Both the position numbers and the translations under genes were made by a program. The notes beneath the pieces are model-generated. The model ran no database searches, was not told the DNA's origin, and saw nothing but the letters and a program-made list of their open reading frames with translations. Of a DNA stretch of 64,000 bases, positions 49,318 through 59,653 are shown in pieces (the stretch's first letter is position 1; the number at the start of each line of letters is the position of its first letter). This DNA comes from Caulobacter radicis (GTDB lineage: Bacteria > Pseudomonadota > Alphaproteobacteria > Caulobacterales > Caulobacteraceae): contig NZ_QDKO01000019.1 of the NCBI RefSeq assembly GCF_003094615.1, positions 124,001 through 188,000 on the forward strand, written 5' to 3'.

Positions 49318-52227
49318 TCAGAACTTGTAGCGCAGGCCCAGCAGGATCTCGCGACCCGTGTGGTGGTAGACCACCGGCATGTTCTGGGCGCCGGTGAACT
49401 GGTCCTGATACTCGTCGGTCAGGTTCACGCCTTCCAGCGTGATCTTGAACTGGTCGTTCAAGGTGTATTGCACCGAGGCGTCGACGTTGAAGGTCTCGTT
49501 GGTGCCGTCATAGAGCACCGGCGCGGCCGTGGTGTTTTCCTGGCCCAGCACGCGGGTCAGGTAGCGGTCGCGGTACGAGGCCGAGACGCGAGCGCTCCAC
49601 TTGGTGTCCTCGTAGTAGAGCGTGGCGTTGTAGCCCTTGCGCGACAGGCCCGTCAGGTCGGTCGTGGCCACCACGGCGCCGGTGGCGTTCACATAGTCGA
49701 CGTCCGACTTCACGTAGGTGTAGTTCAGCAGCACGCCGGTGTTGGCCAGGAAGCCGGGCAGGAACTTGAACGGCTGCTGGTAATTGACCTCGAAGCCCTT
49801 GACCTTGCCGCCGTCGGTGTTGACCGGCGTCGAGAAGTTCCACTGCGCCGAGGGGCTGCAGCCGACCGTCGTGCCGCAGGCGGCGATGGCGACGCTGTCG
49901 GGGATGCCGAACGGGTTGCCGGTGAAGGTGGTCGAGGTGGTGACCGTCTGCACCAGGCTGTCGATGTCCTTCTGGAACAGCGCCAGCGACAGCAGGGCCT
50001 GGCTCTGGAAGTACCATTCGAAGGCCAGGTCGAAGGTCTTGGCGCGGAACGGATCCAGGTTCGGGTTGCCGGCGGTGACGCTGCGGGCGGTGCCCGAGAC
50101 GCTGACCGTCGAGCCCGGGGTCAGGCTGCCCAGGTCCGGACGCGACATCACCTTGGCCGCGCCGAAGCGGATCAGGAAGCTGTCGGTCGGCTCCAGCACC
50201 AGGTTCATCGACGGCAGGGTGTCGTCGTACTCGCGGCCCGACGAGATCGCGACGGGCGCGCCGCCGACATAGGTGTAGCCGGTGGCGTACTGCTTGGTCT
50301 TCACGTAGCGGACGCCGAAGTTGCCGCGCAGGCCCCAGTCGCCCACTTCGGTGCGGAAGTCGGCCTGGGCGTAGCCGCCGCGGTTCTCTTCGGCGACGCT
50401 GCGGTTGTTGCCCAGCGAGGGCTCGGAGCCCAGGCGGAAGGCGCCGCCGTAGGCGGTCGGGTCGTAGAGGCTGAGCGCCGAGACCGCCTTGGCGATGCTC
50501 GGGATGATGGTCTGGGAGCCGCCCAGGGTGGCCAGGGTGCTGAAGTTGGCCAGCGACATGGCCGCGATGGCCGCCGGGATCACCGTTTCCTGGTTGGTCG
50601 TGGTGCCCACCGTGCGGCGCATCTCGGTGGTCTCGAAGTCGTACTGCTTGAAGTTCAGGCCGGCGTTGAGCGTCCAGGTGTCGTTCAGCTTGTAGACGCC
50701 CCAGGCCTGGGCCGCGTCATAGGTGTTCAGGGCCGTCTGCGGGCGCAGGCGGACCTGGGTCAGGCGCCACTTGGTCGGGTCGGTCAGCGCGGCGTTGCCA
50801 TAGCCGAACTTCGGATTGCGGCTGTCGGTGTAGTCGTAGGAATAGCCGTCGACGTTGAAGTAGTCGAAGCGCAGCGTCGTCTGGATCGGGTTGGTGTGGT
50901 CCGACTCCGAGTGGCCGACGAAGCCGTTGATCGTGAAGTTGTCGTTGATCTGGTGTTCGCCGGTCAGCGAGAACTGGGTGAACGTGGTGCGCAGCTTGTC
51001 GAAGCGGTTCTCGACGGCCAGGTCGACGTCGTCGAACACGCCCTTGACCATTACGCCGTCCTGGATGGTCGAGGAGACCACGTTGGTGTCGGCGATGCCG
51101 CAGCTGGTGGCGACGTTGGCGGTGGTGCAGGGGTTGCCGGTGCTGAAGGACGGAGCCTCCAGGTAGGATTCCTCGCGGGTGCCCTTCAGGTCGGCATAGA
51201 GGGCGTCGAACGAGATCGTCGTGCCCTCGAACGGCTGGAACTGCAGGGCCAGGGTCGCGCCCAGGCGTTCCTGCTCGCTGTTGAAGCGGTCGACGCGCGG
51301 GAAGCGCGGGTGCAGGGCGGCGTTGTTGGCCTGGGCCGCGGCGTTGGGGTTGGCCAGGGCCGGAAGCGTGGCGTTCGAGCCGCAGCGGGTGAGGTCGGGA
51401 ACGGTGTAGCCCGGGCTGCCCACGACTTCGGAGGTGCGGTTGCAGGCGTCGAAGCCGGGGGCGAAGGCGTTGCCGGTGGCCCAGCGCACGGTGCTGTGGC
51501 CTTCCTCGACGATCTTGCGCTTGGTGTAGGCGATCGAGAACAGGGCCCCGAGCTTGCCGTCGGCCCAGGTGTTGGAGATCATGAAGGCGCCGCGCGGCGT
51601 GGCCTTCTCCGACAGGTCGTTGAAGCTGGCCTGGGTCGAGGCCGACATCGCAAAGCCGTTGTAGTCGAAGGGGCGGGCGGTGCGCAGGTCGACCGTGGCG
51701 CCCAGCGAGCCCTCTTCCGTCGTCGCCTCGGCGGTCTTGCGCACCGTGATGGCGTTGAACAGGTCCGAGGCAAAGATGTTGAAGTCGAACGCGCGGCCGC
51801 GGTTGGTGCCGCCCGACGGGTCCGAGCCGCCGGCGGTGGTCAGGGCTTCCATGCCGTTGATGCGCACGCGGGTGAACTGGGGACCAAGGCCGCGCACCGA
51901 GATCTGCCGGCCTTCGCCGCCGTCGCGGGCCAGGGCCACGCCCGGGATGCGCTGGATGGATTCCGACAGGTTGAGGTCGGGGAACTTGCCGATGTCCTCG
52001 GCCAGGATCGAGTCGGTGGCCGCGGCTTCCTCGCGCTTGACGTTGAGGGCCTTGGCCAGGCTGTTGCGGAAGCCGGTGACGACGACGGCCTCGACGGCGG
52101 TGTCCTCGGTGGTGGCTTGGGCTTCCTGGGCCATGGCCGAGCCGGCGGCCGCCAGGGCCACGGCGACGGCGCCGGCCGAGACGCTGATCTTAAGAGCGCG
52201 CAGGCGCGCGTCATGTCCGTAAGACAT
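49318..52227 (-). CDS. TonB-dependent receptor, Xanthomonas/Caulobacter type
   Basis: 969-residue outer-membrane transporter of the TonB-Xanth-Caul group, which usually imports oligosaccharides. ATG 52227 has a strong GGGAGGAGG; signal peptide about residues 1-34 (MSYGHDARLRALKISVSAG, cut after AMA-Q). TonB-box-like EAVVVTGFRNS, plug with GKFPDLNLSESIQRIPGVAL, SVRGLGPQFTRVRINGMEAL region, long barrel ending REILLGLRYKF. Three ACCGGT-centred sites upstream suggest LacI-type control. No sugar enzyme genes adjoin it. Confidence 0.92.
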   Translation of the reverse strand: MSYGHDARLRALKISVSAGAVAVALAAAGSAMAQEAQATTEDTAVEAVVVTGFRNSLAKALNVKREEAAATDSILAEDIGKFPDLNLSESIQRIPGVALARDGGEGRQISVRGLGPQFTRVRINGMEALTTAGGSDPSGGTNRGRAFDFNIFASDLFNAITVRKTAEATTEEGSLGATVDLRTARPFDYNGFAMSASTQASFNDLSEKATPRGAFMISNTWADGKLGALFSIAYTKRKIVEEGHSTVRWATGNAFAPGFDACNRTSEVVGSPGYTVPDLTRCGSNATLPALANPNAAAQANNAALHPRFPRVDRFNSEQERLGATLALQFQPFEGTTISFDALYADLKGTREESYLEAPSFSTGNPCTTANVATSCGIADTNVVSSTIQDGVMVKGVFDDVDLAVENRFDKLRTTFTQFSLTGEHQINDNFTINGFVGHSESDHTNPIQTTLRFDYFNVDGYSYDYTDSRNPKFGYGNAALTDPTKWRLTQVRLRPQTALNTYDAAQAWGVYKLNDTWTLNAGLNFKQYDFETTEMRRTVGTTTNQETVIPAAIAAMSLANFSTLATLGGSQTIIPSIAKAVSALSLYDPTAYGGAFRLGSEPSLGNNRSVAEENRGGYAQADFRTEVGDWGLRGNFGVRYVKTKQYATGYTYVGGAPVAISSGREYDDTLPSMNLVLEPTDSFLIRFGAAKVMSRPDLGSLTPGSTVSVSGTARSVTAGNPNLDPFRAKTFDLAFEWYFQSQALLSLALFQKDIDSLVQTVTTSTTFTGNPFGIPDSVAIAACGTTVGCSPSAQWNFSTPVNTDGGKVKGFEVNYQQPFKFLPGFLANTGVLLNYTYVKSDVDYVNATGAVVATTDLTGLSRKGYNATLYYEDTKWSARVSASYRDRYLTRVLGQENTTAAPVLYDGTNETFNVDASVQYTLNDQFKITLEGVNLTDEYQDQFTGAQNMPVVYHHTGREILLGLRYKF

Positions 52228-52335
52228 TTGTCCTCCTCCCGTTCGTTTCGTTGCGGCGCGGCCTTGGAGAGACCCCGCCGTGGCTCCGAAACAGTCCCGC
52301 GTCCTTCCCACGCGACCGTTCTCGGCCGTCATTCT

Positions 52336-52431
52336 GGAAACCGGTGTCACTCCTTGTTGGAGCTCTCTGACACCGGTAGCAACGAACGCGTAACAAACAC
52401 CGGAGGACGCATCAAGTGATGGGACCGGTAA
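52336..52431. promoter_or_regulatory. Three ACCGGT-centred candidate operators
   Basis: ACCGGT occurs at 52340-52345, 52372-52377 and 52424-52429. The first two are in opposite orientation parts of TGACACCGGT (as GACACCGGTTTCC on the minus strand, and TGACACCGGTAGCA on the plus strand), matching the TGACACCGGTGTCA-type palindrome of LacI-family repressors. They lie 109-202 bases before the receptor ATG. No LacI gene is in the window. Confidence 0.5.
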
Positions 52432-52442
52432 CAGTTGTAACG

Positions 52443-52465
52443 GCCGGCGCGAACGTGGCGCCGGC
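52443..52465 (-). terminator. GC-rich hairpin after cheE
   Basis: GCCGGCGC (52443-52450) pairs with GCGCCGGC (52458-52465), seven-base loop, 19 bases past the cheE stop. There is no T-run; it may be a weak or Rho-assisted end of the che operon. Confidence 0.45.
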
Positions 52466-52483
52466 GCTACGAAAGTGCGGGAT

Positions 52484-52939
52484 TCAGCGCTGAACGACCT
52501 TGTGCAGGCCGTCGAGCATGCCCCGGCGATGCTCCGCCGGCAGGCTCGCGCCGACATTGCGCAGCAGGCGCAGGGCCGACAGGTGGACGTCGACCGCGTC
52601 CCAGCGCCAGGCCTGCGCTTCCGCGCAGGCGTCGACCAGGGCGCACAGCGACACCGCCGCCTCGTCGACGCCGGCGTCGGCCGCGAAGCCGGACACATCC
52701 ACGACTTTCAGCGTCATGGTGTAGAGGGTCTCGAACTCCTCGCTCGCGCGGTCGGGCGCGCCGGGGCCGAAGCGGGCTTCGATGGCCTCCAGCGCCGCGT
52801 CCAGGGCCGCCAGCGAGCTCTCGCGCAGGGTCTCGATGTTGGCTTCGGCGGCGGCGAGCGCGTCCTTGGCCAGGATGCCGCCGCGGTCCTTGATCATCGA
52901 GGCCAGGCGGTTGGGGGGGCGGAACTTGCGAACGGTCAT
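52484..52939 (-). CDS. cheE: Chemotaxis cluster protein CheE
   Basis: 151-residue cytoplasmic, mostly helical protein with no catalytic motif that I recognise. The start at ATG 52939 gives MTVRKFRPPNRLASMIKDRG. Position as last gene after cheYIII matches cheE of the Caulobacter major che cluster, whose molecular role is not clear. It overlaps cheYIII by four bases (52936-52939). Confidence 0.8.
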   Translation of the reverse strand: MTVRKFRPPNRLASMIKDRGGILAKDALAAAEANIETLRESSLAALDAALEAIEARFGPGAPDRASEEFETLYTMTLKVVDVSGFAADAGVDEAAVSLCALVDACAEAQAWRWDAVDVHLSALRLLRNVGASLPAEHRRGMLDGLHKVVQR

Positions 52940-53538
52940 ATCTGCACCTTCGCGACCTTCATCAGATTGTTGATTTCCTCTTGGGACATGTTGGGCTCCT
53001 GGGCATTCCCAACCTCCCCCTGAAGGTCGTCCTTGCGTCGGCCGTCCGTCCCCGGCGGCGGCCCCTCGTGTTTGAACCTCCGGTCGGGCCCGATGTACGT
53101 ATCGCACTCGATGAAGGCTCGCTCCTCGCGCGCCACCCAGAAGATCCGCTCCAGCAAAATCTTGGGCGTGATCGGCTTGGCGACGGTGAAGTTGGATCCC
53201 GCGTCCCGGTTCTTGAACACCTGCGAGATGCGGGTGTGGCCGGTGACCAGGATCACCGGGACATAGCGGTTCTGCTCGGGCGCCTCGCGCCGCAGCCACT
53301 GGATGAACTCGTAGCCGTCGACCTCGGGCATCTGCACGTCGCTGATGATCAGGTCGAAGGTGTGGATCTTCACCAGGGCCTGGGCGTCCTTGACGGATTC
53401 CGCGCGGTGCAGGGTGCGCACGCCGAAGCCGGAGACGACGCCCGACAGGATGTCGAGGGACGCGCCGTTGTCGTCGAGCACCAGCACGGTGGCGCGCTCG
53501 AGGTTTATCCGCGTCGATGGATTGAGCGGCTCGGGCAT
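52936..53538 (-). CDS. cheYIII: CheY-like response regulator CheYIII
   Basis: 200 residues: receiver domain (about 14-140) with acidic pocket DD at 22-23, phosphoacceptor Asp67 (ISDVQMPEVDG) and Lys in VAKPITPK, then a tail of about 60 residues with two arginine pairs, IGPDRRFKHEGP and TDGRRKDD, and a terminal helix. Some Caulobacter CheY-like proteins (Cle) with arginine-rich parts bind c-di-GMP and touch the flagellar motor; whether this one does is inferred from the tail only. It lies between cheU and cheE. Confidence 0.85.
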   Translation of the reverse strand: MPEPLNPSTRINLERATVLVLDDNGASLDILSGVVSGFGVRTLHRAESVKDAQALVKIHTFDLIISDVQMPEVDGYEFIQWLRREAPEQNRYVPVILVTGHTRISQVFKNRDAGSNFTVAKPITPKILLERIFWVAREERAFIECDTYIGPDRRFKHEGPPPGTDGRRKDDLQGEVGNAQEPNMSQEEINNLMKVAKVQI

Positions 53539-53545
53539 CGGAGCC

Positions 53546-53935
53546 TCAGAAGAAATCGAGTTCGCCGGCCTCGGCGCCCCAGCCGGAATGCTCCTGGTCC
53601 GAACGCAGACGCACGACGAGGTCGGCCAGGCCCAGGCCTTCGAGCAGCGGGTCGACCGACAGGCTCCATTCGCCCGAGGCATGCTGGCTGATGCGGGCCA
53701 GCACGTCCGACAGGCCGTGCAGGCGCTGGCTCAGCTCGTCCAGGGCCTGCAGGCGCGTGATGTTCTCGAGCGCCGCGCCGCCGGTGGCCAGTTCGCCCGC
53801 CACGTGTTCGCACTCGCGGCAGATCGTCGCCGCGGCCGCCAGTTCGGCCGCCAGCCGGCGCGACAGCTCGCCCACCGGAAGCTGGTGATCCGGCGAAACG
53901 ACGATATCGGCGGCGGCGGTCGACGGGGCGGTCAT
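53546..53935 (-). CDS. cheU: Chemotaxis cluster protein CheU
   Basis: 129 residues, helical, without recognised domain. Start MTAPSTAAADIVVSPDHQ at 53935; a cysteine pair ICRECEH sits near residue 40; the acidic-aromatic tail GELDFF resembles the end of CheD (GDLELF). Its place between cheD and cheYIII is that of cheU in Caulobacter. The role is unknown; the shared tail hints that both dock on one partner. Confidence 0.72.
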   Translation of the reverse strand: MTAPSTAAADIVVSPDHQLPVGELSRRLAAELAAAATICRECEHVAGELATGGAALENITRLQALDELSQRLHGLSDVLARISQHASGEWSLSVDPLLEGLGLADLVVRLRSDQEHSGWGAEAGELDFF

Positions 53936-53940
53936 GAGGA

Positions 53941-54516
53941 CTAGAACAGCTCCAGGTCGCCGGCGTTGGACGCGGGCTGGGGAATGGGGGCGGGACGACG
54001 CACTTCCTGCGGCGCGTTGTCGACGGCCACGAGGCGCTGGCGCACCCGGCCGGTGACCGGCCAGAACTCGACCCGGCGGGCCGAGACGCCGCCGACGCTG
54101 GACGAGACGATCGGAATGCCTTCGTCGCGCAGGAAACGCTCGGCGAAGGCCGCGTTGCTGGCGCCGACGTCCGAAAGGCTGTCGAACAGCTTGCCGCCGC
54201 CGAAGATCTTGGCTTCCAGCCGCTCGCGGCGGGCGCCCTTCTTCAGCAGGCCGTTGATCAGCAGTTCCATGGCGTAGGCGCCGTAGCGCACCGCGTCGCC
54301 GCCGCTGCCGCCCCGGCCGTCGCCGGCGTCGGGCAGCAGGAAGTGGTTCATGCCGCCGACCCCGGCCTGGGGATCGCGGATGCAGGCGGCGATGCACGAG
54401 CCCAGCACCGTGGTCATCACCACGTTGGGGTCGGTCGAGACATGGCTCTCGCCCTGGGTCACGTGGACCTTGGTCGCGCGCAGCTCGTCGTCGTGAGAAT
54501 AGTCCCTGCCGATCAT
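53941..54516 (-). CDS. cheD: Chemoreceptor glutamine deamidase CheD
   Basis: Deamidates glutamines on chemoreceptors, altering their methylation sites. 191 residues; catalytic Cys in [11 protein letters not shown] and His in GGMNHFLLP, and the Thr/Ser region [11 protein letters not shown] fits the family. The C-terminal 40 residues are an extension ending GDLELF. Overlaps cheYII by four bases; cheU follows after five bases. Confidence 0.94.
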   Translation of the reverse strand: MIGRDYSHDDELRATKVHVTQGESHVSTDPNVVMTTVLGSCIAACIRDPQAGVGGMNHFLLPDAGDGRGGSGGDAVRYGAYAMELLINGLLKKGARRERLEAKIFGGGKLFDSLSDVGASNAAFAERFLRDEGIPIVSSSVGGVSARRVEFWPVTGRVRQRLVAVDNAPQEVRRPAPIPQPASNAGDLELF

Positions 54517-54902
54517 GTCAGCTGTCCGAACACTTGCTCGATCTTGTCGCGCAGGCCCTGCACGGTGAACGGCTTGACGCAGTAGTTGTTGACCCCGAAC
54601 TGCACGGCGCGCTGCACCAGCTCGCGGTCGGCGCGGCCGGTCAGCATGACGAAGGCGGTCTGGCGGATCGGCGGGTGCGAGCGCACGGCGCGCAGCAGGG
54701 CCAGGCCGTCCATCTTCGGCATGTTGAAGTCCGAGATCACCAGGTTGGCCGGCTTGGCCAGGAGGTTCTTCAGGGCCTCCTCGCCGTCGGGCGCCTCGCG
54801 GATGTCCTTGAAGCCGATCTGCTGCAGGGCGTTACGGATCAGCGCCCGCATGGTCAGCTGGTCGTCGACGACGAGAACGGAAATGGAGCTTGCTTGGGGC
54901 AT
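54513..54902 (-). CDS. cheYII: CheY response regulator CheYII
   Basis: 129-residue single receiver domain: DD at 13-14, phosphoacceptor Asp58 ([12 protein letters not shown]), Thr in FVMLTGRAD and Lys in YCVKPFTVQ. Probably the main flagellar-motor output or a phosphate sink of the CheA in this cluster. Lies between cheB and cheD with short spacing. Confidence 0.92.
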   Translation of the reverse strand: MPQASSISVLVVDDQLTMRALIRNALQQIGFKDIREAPDGEEALKNLLAKPANLVISDFNMPKMDGLALLRAVRSHPPIRQTAFVMLTGRADRELVQRAVQFGVNNYCVKPFTVQGLRDKIEQVFGQLT

Positions 54903-54906
54903 GGGA

Positions 54907-55938
54907 CTATCGCCTCGCGGAGGCCAGATCGAGGATGGATTGGCCGATGGAGGACAGGGAAACCTGCTTCTCCACGGCCCCGATTTCTTGGGCGGCGCGC
55001 GGCATGCCGTAGACGACGCAGCTGGCTTCGTCCTGGCCCACCGTGCGGGCGCCGGCCTGGCGCATCTGCAGCAGCCCTTGCGCGCCGTCGCGGCCCATGC
55101 CGGTCAGGATCGCGCCGACGGCCTTGTCGCCGACGGCCTGGGCCACCGAGCGGAACAGCACGTCCACCGAGGGACGGTGGCCGCTGACCGGGTCGCCGGC
55201 GACCAGGCGGCAGCGCAGGCCGGCCGAGCGGACGACTTCCAGGTGCGTGGCGCCGCCCGGAGCGACATAGACCTTGCCGACTTCCAGCAGGGCGCCGTCG
55301 GTGGCTTCCTGCACCTTGGCCCCGCTGGCGCGGTCGAGACGCGCGGCGAAGCTGGCGGTGAAGGTCGCCGGCATGTGCTGGGTGATGACGGTCGGCGGGC
55401 AGGTCTCGGGGAACTGCGACAGGATCGTCAGCAGGGCTTCCACCCCGCCGGTCGACGAGCCGATGGCCACGACGTCTCCCGAGGGCAGGTAGGCGCCGCC
55501 GCGACGGGTCGGAGTCGCCGGAGCGTCGGCCTTGGTGCGGACCGAGGCGCGGGCCGCGGTCTTCACCTTCTCGGCGACTTCGGCCAGCGCCTCGGCGGTG
55601 CCGGTGGCGGTGGTGGGCTTGCCCACGCAGTCGACCGCGCCAAGTTCCAGCGCGCGCAGGGTCATCTCGGCCCCGGCCTGGGTCAGGCTTGAGACCATGA
55701 CCACCGGCATCGGCCGCAGGCGCATGATCTTCTCGAGGAACTCGATGCCGTTCATGTTCGGCATCTCGATGTCGAGGGTCACGACGTCGGGGTTCAGGGC
55801 CTTGATCATGCCGCGGGCTTCGAACGGGTCGCCGGCGGCGCCGACCACCTCGATCTCGGGATCGCGGTTGAGGGCGGCCGTGATCAGGCCGCGCATGGTC
55901 GCCGAGTCGTCGACGACGAGGGTGCGAATCTTGGCCAT
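54907..55938 (-). CDS. cheB: Chemotaxis protein-glutamate methylesterase CheB
   Basis: Removes methyl groups from receptor glutamates; activated by phosphorylation from CheA. 343 residues: receiver (1-125; DD at 10-11, Asp56 in [10 protein letters not shown]), linker, then esterase with the triad Ser in [10 protein letters not shown], His in ITQHMPATF and Asp in [10 protein letters not shown]. Two bases separate it from cheR and four from cheYII. Confidence 0.97.
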   Translation of the reverse strand: MAKIRTLVVDDSATMRGLITAALNRDPEIEVVGAAGDPFEARGMIKALNPDVVTLDIEMPNMNGIEFLEKIMRLRPMPVVMVSSLTQAGAEMTLRALELGAVDCVGKPTTATGTAEALAEVAEKVKTAARASVRTKADAPATPTRRGGAYLPSGDVVAIGSSTGGVEALLTILSQFPETCPPTVITQHMPATFTASFAARLDRASGAKVQEATDGALLEVGKVYVAPGGATHLEVVRSAGLRCRLVAGDPVSGHRPSVDVLFRSVAQAVGDKAVGAILTGMGRDGAQGLLQMRQAGARTVGQDEASCVVYGMPRAAQEIGAVEKQVSLSSIGQSILDLASARR

Positions 55939-55940
55939 GT

Positions 55941-56819
55941 TCAGACCCCCGCCTTGCGATAGGCGGTCAGGCCGCAGCTTTCGAAGCCGCGCACGTTGGC
56001 GCCGACGCGTTCGGAGTGGCCGACATAGAGCTTGCCGCCCGGCGCCAGCAGCGGCGCGAAACGGCTCCAGACCCGCTCCTGGGTCGGTTCATCGAAATAG
56101 ATCACGACATTCCGGCAGAAAATGGCGTCGAACGGACCCTTCATCGGCCACGACGGACCGTTGAGGTTCAGCTCGCGGAAGGCGACGAGGCTGCGCGCGG
56201 CCTCGCAGACCCGCCAGGCGCGGCGGTCGCTCGGATCACGCTCGAAAAACTGGCCGCGCATCGATTGCGACACGCCTTCCAGCAGGTGCTCGTCATAGAC
56301 GGCGGCCCGGCCGGTGGCCAGGACGTTGGTGTCGATGTCGGTGCCCAGGATGCGGATGTCCAGTTCGGCCGCATTGGGCCAGACCGACAGCACCGTGAAG
56401 GCCATCGAATAGGGTTCCTGGCCCGACGAGCTGGCGGCGGACCACAGACGCAGGCGGCGGCCGGCGCGCACCTGGTCGGCGATCGGCTCCAGGATGTTGG
56501 CGCGCAGGTCGTCGAAGTGGTGCGGCTCGCGGAAGAAGCGGGTGACGTTGGTCGTCAGGGCCCGCAGCATCTCCTGGCTCTCGTCGTGACCCTGCTCGCT
56601 GGTCACGAAGGCGCAGTATTCCTTGAACGAGCGCAGGCCCAGGGCGCGCAGGCGCTTGGCCAGGCGCGAATAGACCAGCGTGGCCTTGGTGTCCGGCAGG
56701 CTGATGCCGGCCATGCCGTACAGGATCTCGGCGATGCGCTTGAAGTCCTGGGTCGTGAACGCGAACTCGCCATCGACGATGGCTTCGCGGCGGTCCGTGG
56801 GGGCGGAGGCGAAGGTCAT
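55941..56819 (-). CDS. cheR: Chemoreceptor methyltransferase CheR
   Basis: SAM-dependent methyltransferase adding methyl groups to receptor glutamates. 292 residues: helical CheR_N (about 20-75), then the Rossmann domain with [19 protein letters not shown] (SAM motif I), [11 protein letters not shown], and [14 protein letters not shown]. The stop and the cheW... start share one base with the neighbouring genes (56819). Receptors in this window end in WEEF/WEEY, likely docking sites for it. Confidence 0.96.
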   Translation of the reverse strand: MTFASAPTDRREAIVDGEFAFTTQDFKRIAEILYGMAGISLPDTKATLVYSRLAKRLRALGLRSFKEYCAFVTSEQGHDESQEMLRALTTNVTRFFREPHHFDDLRANILEPIADQVRAGRRLRLWSAASSSGQEPYSMAFTVLSVWPNAAELDIRILGTDIDTNVLATGRAAVYDEHLLEGVSQSMRGQFFERDPSDRRAWRVCEAARSLVAFRELNLNGPSWPMKGPFDAIFCRNVVIYFDEPTQERVWSRFAPLLAPGGKLYVGHSERVGANVRGFESCGLTAYRKAGV

Positions 56820-57286
56820 CAGGCGGCCAGGGCCTCGCGCTCGGGCAGCAGGCGATCGAGCGAGATCTCGCTGATCATCCGGCCGTCGATGGAAATGATG
56901 CCGCGGATGAAGCTGCGAACGGCGTCGCAGGCCAGGTCCGGGGTCGGCTGCACGAGGTCGTCGGTGATCGACAGGATGTCCGACACCGCGTCGACCAGCA
57001 TGCCGATCATGCGGTCGCCCGCCTTGACCACGATGAACACGCTGCGGACGGTCGGCTCGATCACCGGCATGCCCAGCCGGCAGGCCAGGTCCATGATCGG
57101 CAGCACCGCGCCGCGCAGGTTGATGACGCCGCGCATGTAGCCGGGCGACTGCGGAAGCGTCGTGGCCGGGCTCCAGCCGCGGATCTCGCGGACGGCCATG
57201 ATGTCCACGCAGTATTCCTGCTCGCCCACGCGGAACGAGATCAGCTCCCGACGCTCGGCGGTCGTGGTGATGATTTCTTCGGTCAT
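56819..57286 (-). CDS. cheW: Chemotaxis coupling protein CheW
   Basis: Scaffold linking receptors to CheA. 155 residues, one CheW domain: [39 protein letters not shown] (motif near 45-63), and DAVSDILSI. Lies between cheA and cheR, four and zero bases apart. Confidence 0.96.
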   Translation of the reverse strand: MTEEIITTTAERRELISFRVGEQEYCVDIMAVREIRGWSPATTLPQSPGYMRGVINLRGAVLPIMDLACRLGMPVIEPTVRSVFIVVKAGDRMIGMLVDAVSDILSITDDLVQPTPDLACDAVRSFIRGIISIDGRMISEISLDRLLPEREALAA

Positions 57287-57290
57287 CGGC

Positions 57291-59597
57291 TTATTCCGCG
57301 GCGATCAGGGTGGGTTCGACGGGGCGGGGCGGTTCGCGGCGACGCAGGCTGATCACCGCGTCGACGTCGAGGATGAGGGCCACGCGGCCGTCGCCCAGGA
57401 TCGTCGCGGCGGCCACGCCGTCGACCTGCTGGTAGTTCTGCTCCAGCGACTTGATGACCACCTGGCGCTGGCCGTGGATGGCGTCGGCCACCAGGGCGGC
57501 GCGCGAGCCGTCCTCGCCCTCGACCAGCAGCACGACGCCTTCGGTCGGCGGCGGCGAGGCCTCGCGGTAGCCCAGCGTCAGGCCGACGTCGATCAGCGGC
57601 ACGAAGCTGTCGCGGACGGCCAGCACCGAGCCGACCGGGCCCAGCGGGCGAACTTCCTCGGGCTTGGGGCGCAGGCTCTCGACGATGGCCGCCAGCGGCA
57701 CGACCAGGGTCTCGCCGGCGACGTCGACCACCATGCCGTCGAGGACGGCCAGGGTCAGCGGCAGGCTGAGGGTGAAGGTCGAGCCCTGGCCCGGACGCGA
57801 GGTGATCGAGATACGGCCGCCCAGGGCCTGCACCGAGCGCTTGACCACGTCCATGCCGACGCCGCGGCCCGAGACGTCCGAGATCTTGTCGGCGGTCGAG
57901 AAGCCCGGGAGGAAGATCAGGTTGTCGATCTCCTCGTCGGTCAGCTGCAGCTCCGGCGAGATCAGGCCCTTCTTGATCGCGATCGAATGGACGCGCTCGC
58001 GGTTGATGCCCTTGCCGTCGTCGGAGACCTCGATGACGATCCGGCCGCTGCGGTGCAGGGCGGCCAGGCGCACGACGCCTTCCGGGTTCTTGCCGGCCGC
58101 CTTGCGCTCCTCGGGGCTTTCCAGCCCGTGGTCGATGGCGTTGCGCAGCATGTGGGTGATCGGGTCGGACAGGCGCTCGATGACCGTCTTGTCGACCTCG
58201 GTGTTCTCGCCGTCCATCACCAGGCGGGCCTGCTTGCCCGTCATGCTGGCGACTTCGCGGACCAGGCGCGGCATGCGCTGGAACACCGACTTCACCGGCT
58301 GGGCGCGGATGGCCATGACGCTGTCCTGGATCTCGCGCGTCAGCTGTTCCAGCTCGTCGAGGCCCATGGCCAGGTTGGAGGAGGGGGCGATGCCGTACTC
58401 GCCGACGCGTTGCGCCAGCATGGCCTGGTTGATGACCAGCTCGCCGACCAGGTCGATCAGGCGGTCGATGCGCTCGGGATCGACGCGGATCACCGACTGG
58501 CCCGGACCAGGGACGTCGATCTGCTGGGTCTTGGCCGCGGCCGGAGCGGCGGCGACCGGAGCGGCCTGGGCGACCGGCGCGGCGACCGGAGCCGGAGCGG
58601 CTTCGACGACCGGCGCGACGGCGACGGGTTCGGGGGCGGCTTCGACCACGACCGGGGCCGGGATCTCGGCGACCGCCACGGGGGCGGCCGGAGCGGCGGC
58701 GGGCGCCTCGCCGGCCAGCAGGGCGGCCAGGGCGGCGTCGGGGTTCAGGCCTTCGCCGCGGGTGATTTCCAGGTCGCAGTCGCCGTCGACGAATTCGAAG
58801 ACCTCGCGGATGGCGGTCTCGTCTTCCTCGGTCTCCAGGCGCACCGTCCAGGTGGCGTAGGCGGCTTCGGCGTCCAGCAGGTCCAGCGGCGGGATGGCGC
58901 TGGCGTCGAGGGTGGCCTCGATCGGGCCCAGGCGCGCCAGTTCGCGCAGCAGCAGGGCGGTCTCGTTGGCCTTGCGGTAGAGGTCCGACTTCGGACGGAT
59001 CGACACCGTCCAGACGTTGCCGACGGCGGCGGCGACGTCCGCCGCCTGCTCGTCGATGGTGATCGTCATCGGCTGGAAGTCGAAGCCGAGGTCGTCGTCG
59101 TCCAGGGCGTCGTCGGCCCCGATCAGCGCTTCGGCCGGCGCGGCGGCGACGGGCGCGGCTTCGAAGGCGGCCGCCTCGACCACGGGCGCGGCGACGGGAG
59201 CCGGCGCGGCGTTCGGGTCGGTGCAGGCCTTCAGCTCGGCGGCCATGGCCGCCGAGACGGCTTCGTCCACGACGCCCAGGCCGCGGGCCGAGCTGACGTG
59301 GTCGGCCAGCACGTCCGAGGCGCGCAGCAGGGTCACCACCAGGTCCGGAGTCGCAGGCACCTCGTTGGAACGAACGGCGTCGAGCAGGGTCTCGAACACG
59401 TGGGCGAAGCGCACCAGCGGCTCGAGGCCGAAGGCGCCGGCGCCGCCCTTGATCGAGTGGACGGCGCGGAACACGGCGTTGACGGTGTCGCCGTCGTCGT
59501 TGCCGTCCTGCATGGCCAGGAGCCCGCCTTCGAGGTCGGCGAGCAGTTCCTCGCACTCCTGGAAGAAGGTGACCTTGATGGCCTCTAACTCGTCCAT
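57291..59597 (-). CDS. cheA: Chemotaxis histidine kinase CheA
   Basis: 768 residues. Domains in order: HPt P1 with phosphoacceptor His47 ([15 protein letters not shown]), a second phosphotransfer-associated/P2 region (about 190-290), a 100-residue Ala/Pro/Val linker, P3 dimerisation (about 390-450), P4 kinase with N box [14 protein letters not shown] and G boxes GKGIN and [10 protein letters not shown], and a C-terminal CheW-like P5 (about 630-755). It phosphorylates the CheY and CheB proteins encoded nearby. The start at ATG 59597 gives [14 protein letters not shown]. Confidence 0.97.
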   Translation of the reverse strand: MDELEAIKVTFFQECEELLADLEGGLLAMQDGNDDGDTVNAVFRAVHSIKGGAGAFGLEPLVRFAHVFETLLDAVRSNEVPATPDLVVTLLRASDVLADHVSSARGLGVVDEAVSAAMAAELKACTDPNAAPAPVAAPVVEAAAFEAAPVAAAPAEALIGADDALDDDDLGFDFQPMTITIDEQAADVAAAVGNVWTVSIRPKSDLYRKANETALLLRELARLGPIEATLDASAIPPLDLLDAEAAYATWTVRLETEEDETAIREVFEFVDGDCDLEITRGEGLNPDAALAALLAGEAPAAAPAAPVAVAEIPAPVVVEAAPEPVAVAPVVEAAPAPVAAPVAQAAPVAAAPAAAKTQQIDVPGPGQSVIRVDPERIDRLIDLVGELVINQAMLAQRVGEYGIAPSSNLAMGLDELEQLTREIQDSVMAIRAQPVKSVFQRMPRLVREVASMTGKQARLVMDGENTEVDKTVIERLSDPITHMLRNAIDHGLESPEERKAAGKNPEGVVRLAALHRSGRIVIEVSDDGKGINRERVHSIAIKKGLISPELQLTDEEIDNLIFLPGFSTADKISDVSGRGVGMDVVKRSVQALGGRISITSRPGQGSTFTLSLPLTLAVLDGMVVDVAGETLVVPLAAIVESLRPKPEEVRPLGPVGSVLAVRDSFVPLIDVGLTLGYREASPPPTEGVVLLVEGEDGSRAALVADAIHGQRQVVIKSLEQNYQQVDGVAAATILGDGRVALILDVDAVISLRRREPPRPVEPTLIAAE

Positions 59598-59653
59598 TCC
59601 AACGTTCCTAAAACGAGAGAGTCTTCAGTGCCCCCGGGCAGGGGGAAACGACG

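Noticed and set aside
49360..52419. Long plus-strand open frame of 1019 codons
   Set aside because: Antisense shadow of the TonB receptor gene; no motif, low-complexity composition.
57162..59588. Plus-strand open frame of 808 codons opposite cheA
   Set aside because: Shadow of cheA; Asp/Gly/His-rich without any recognisable fold.
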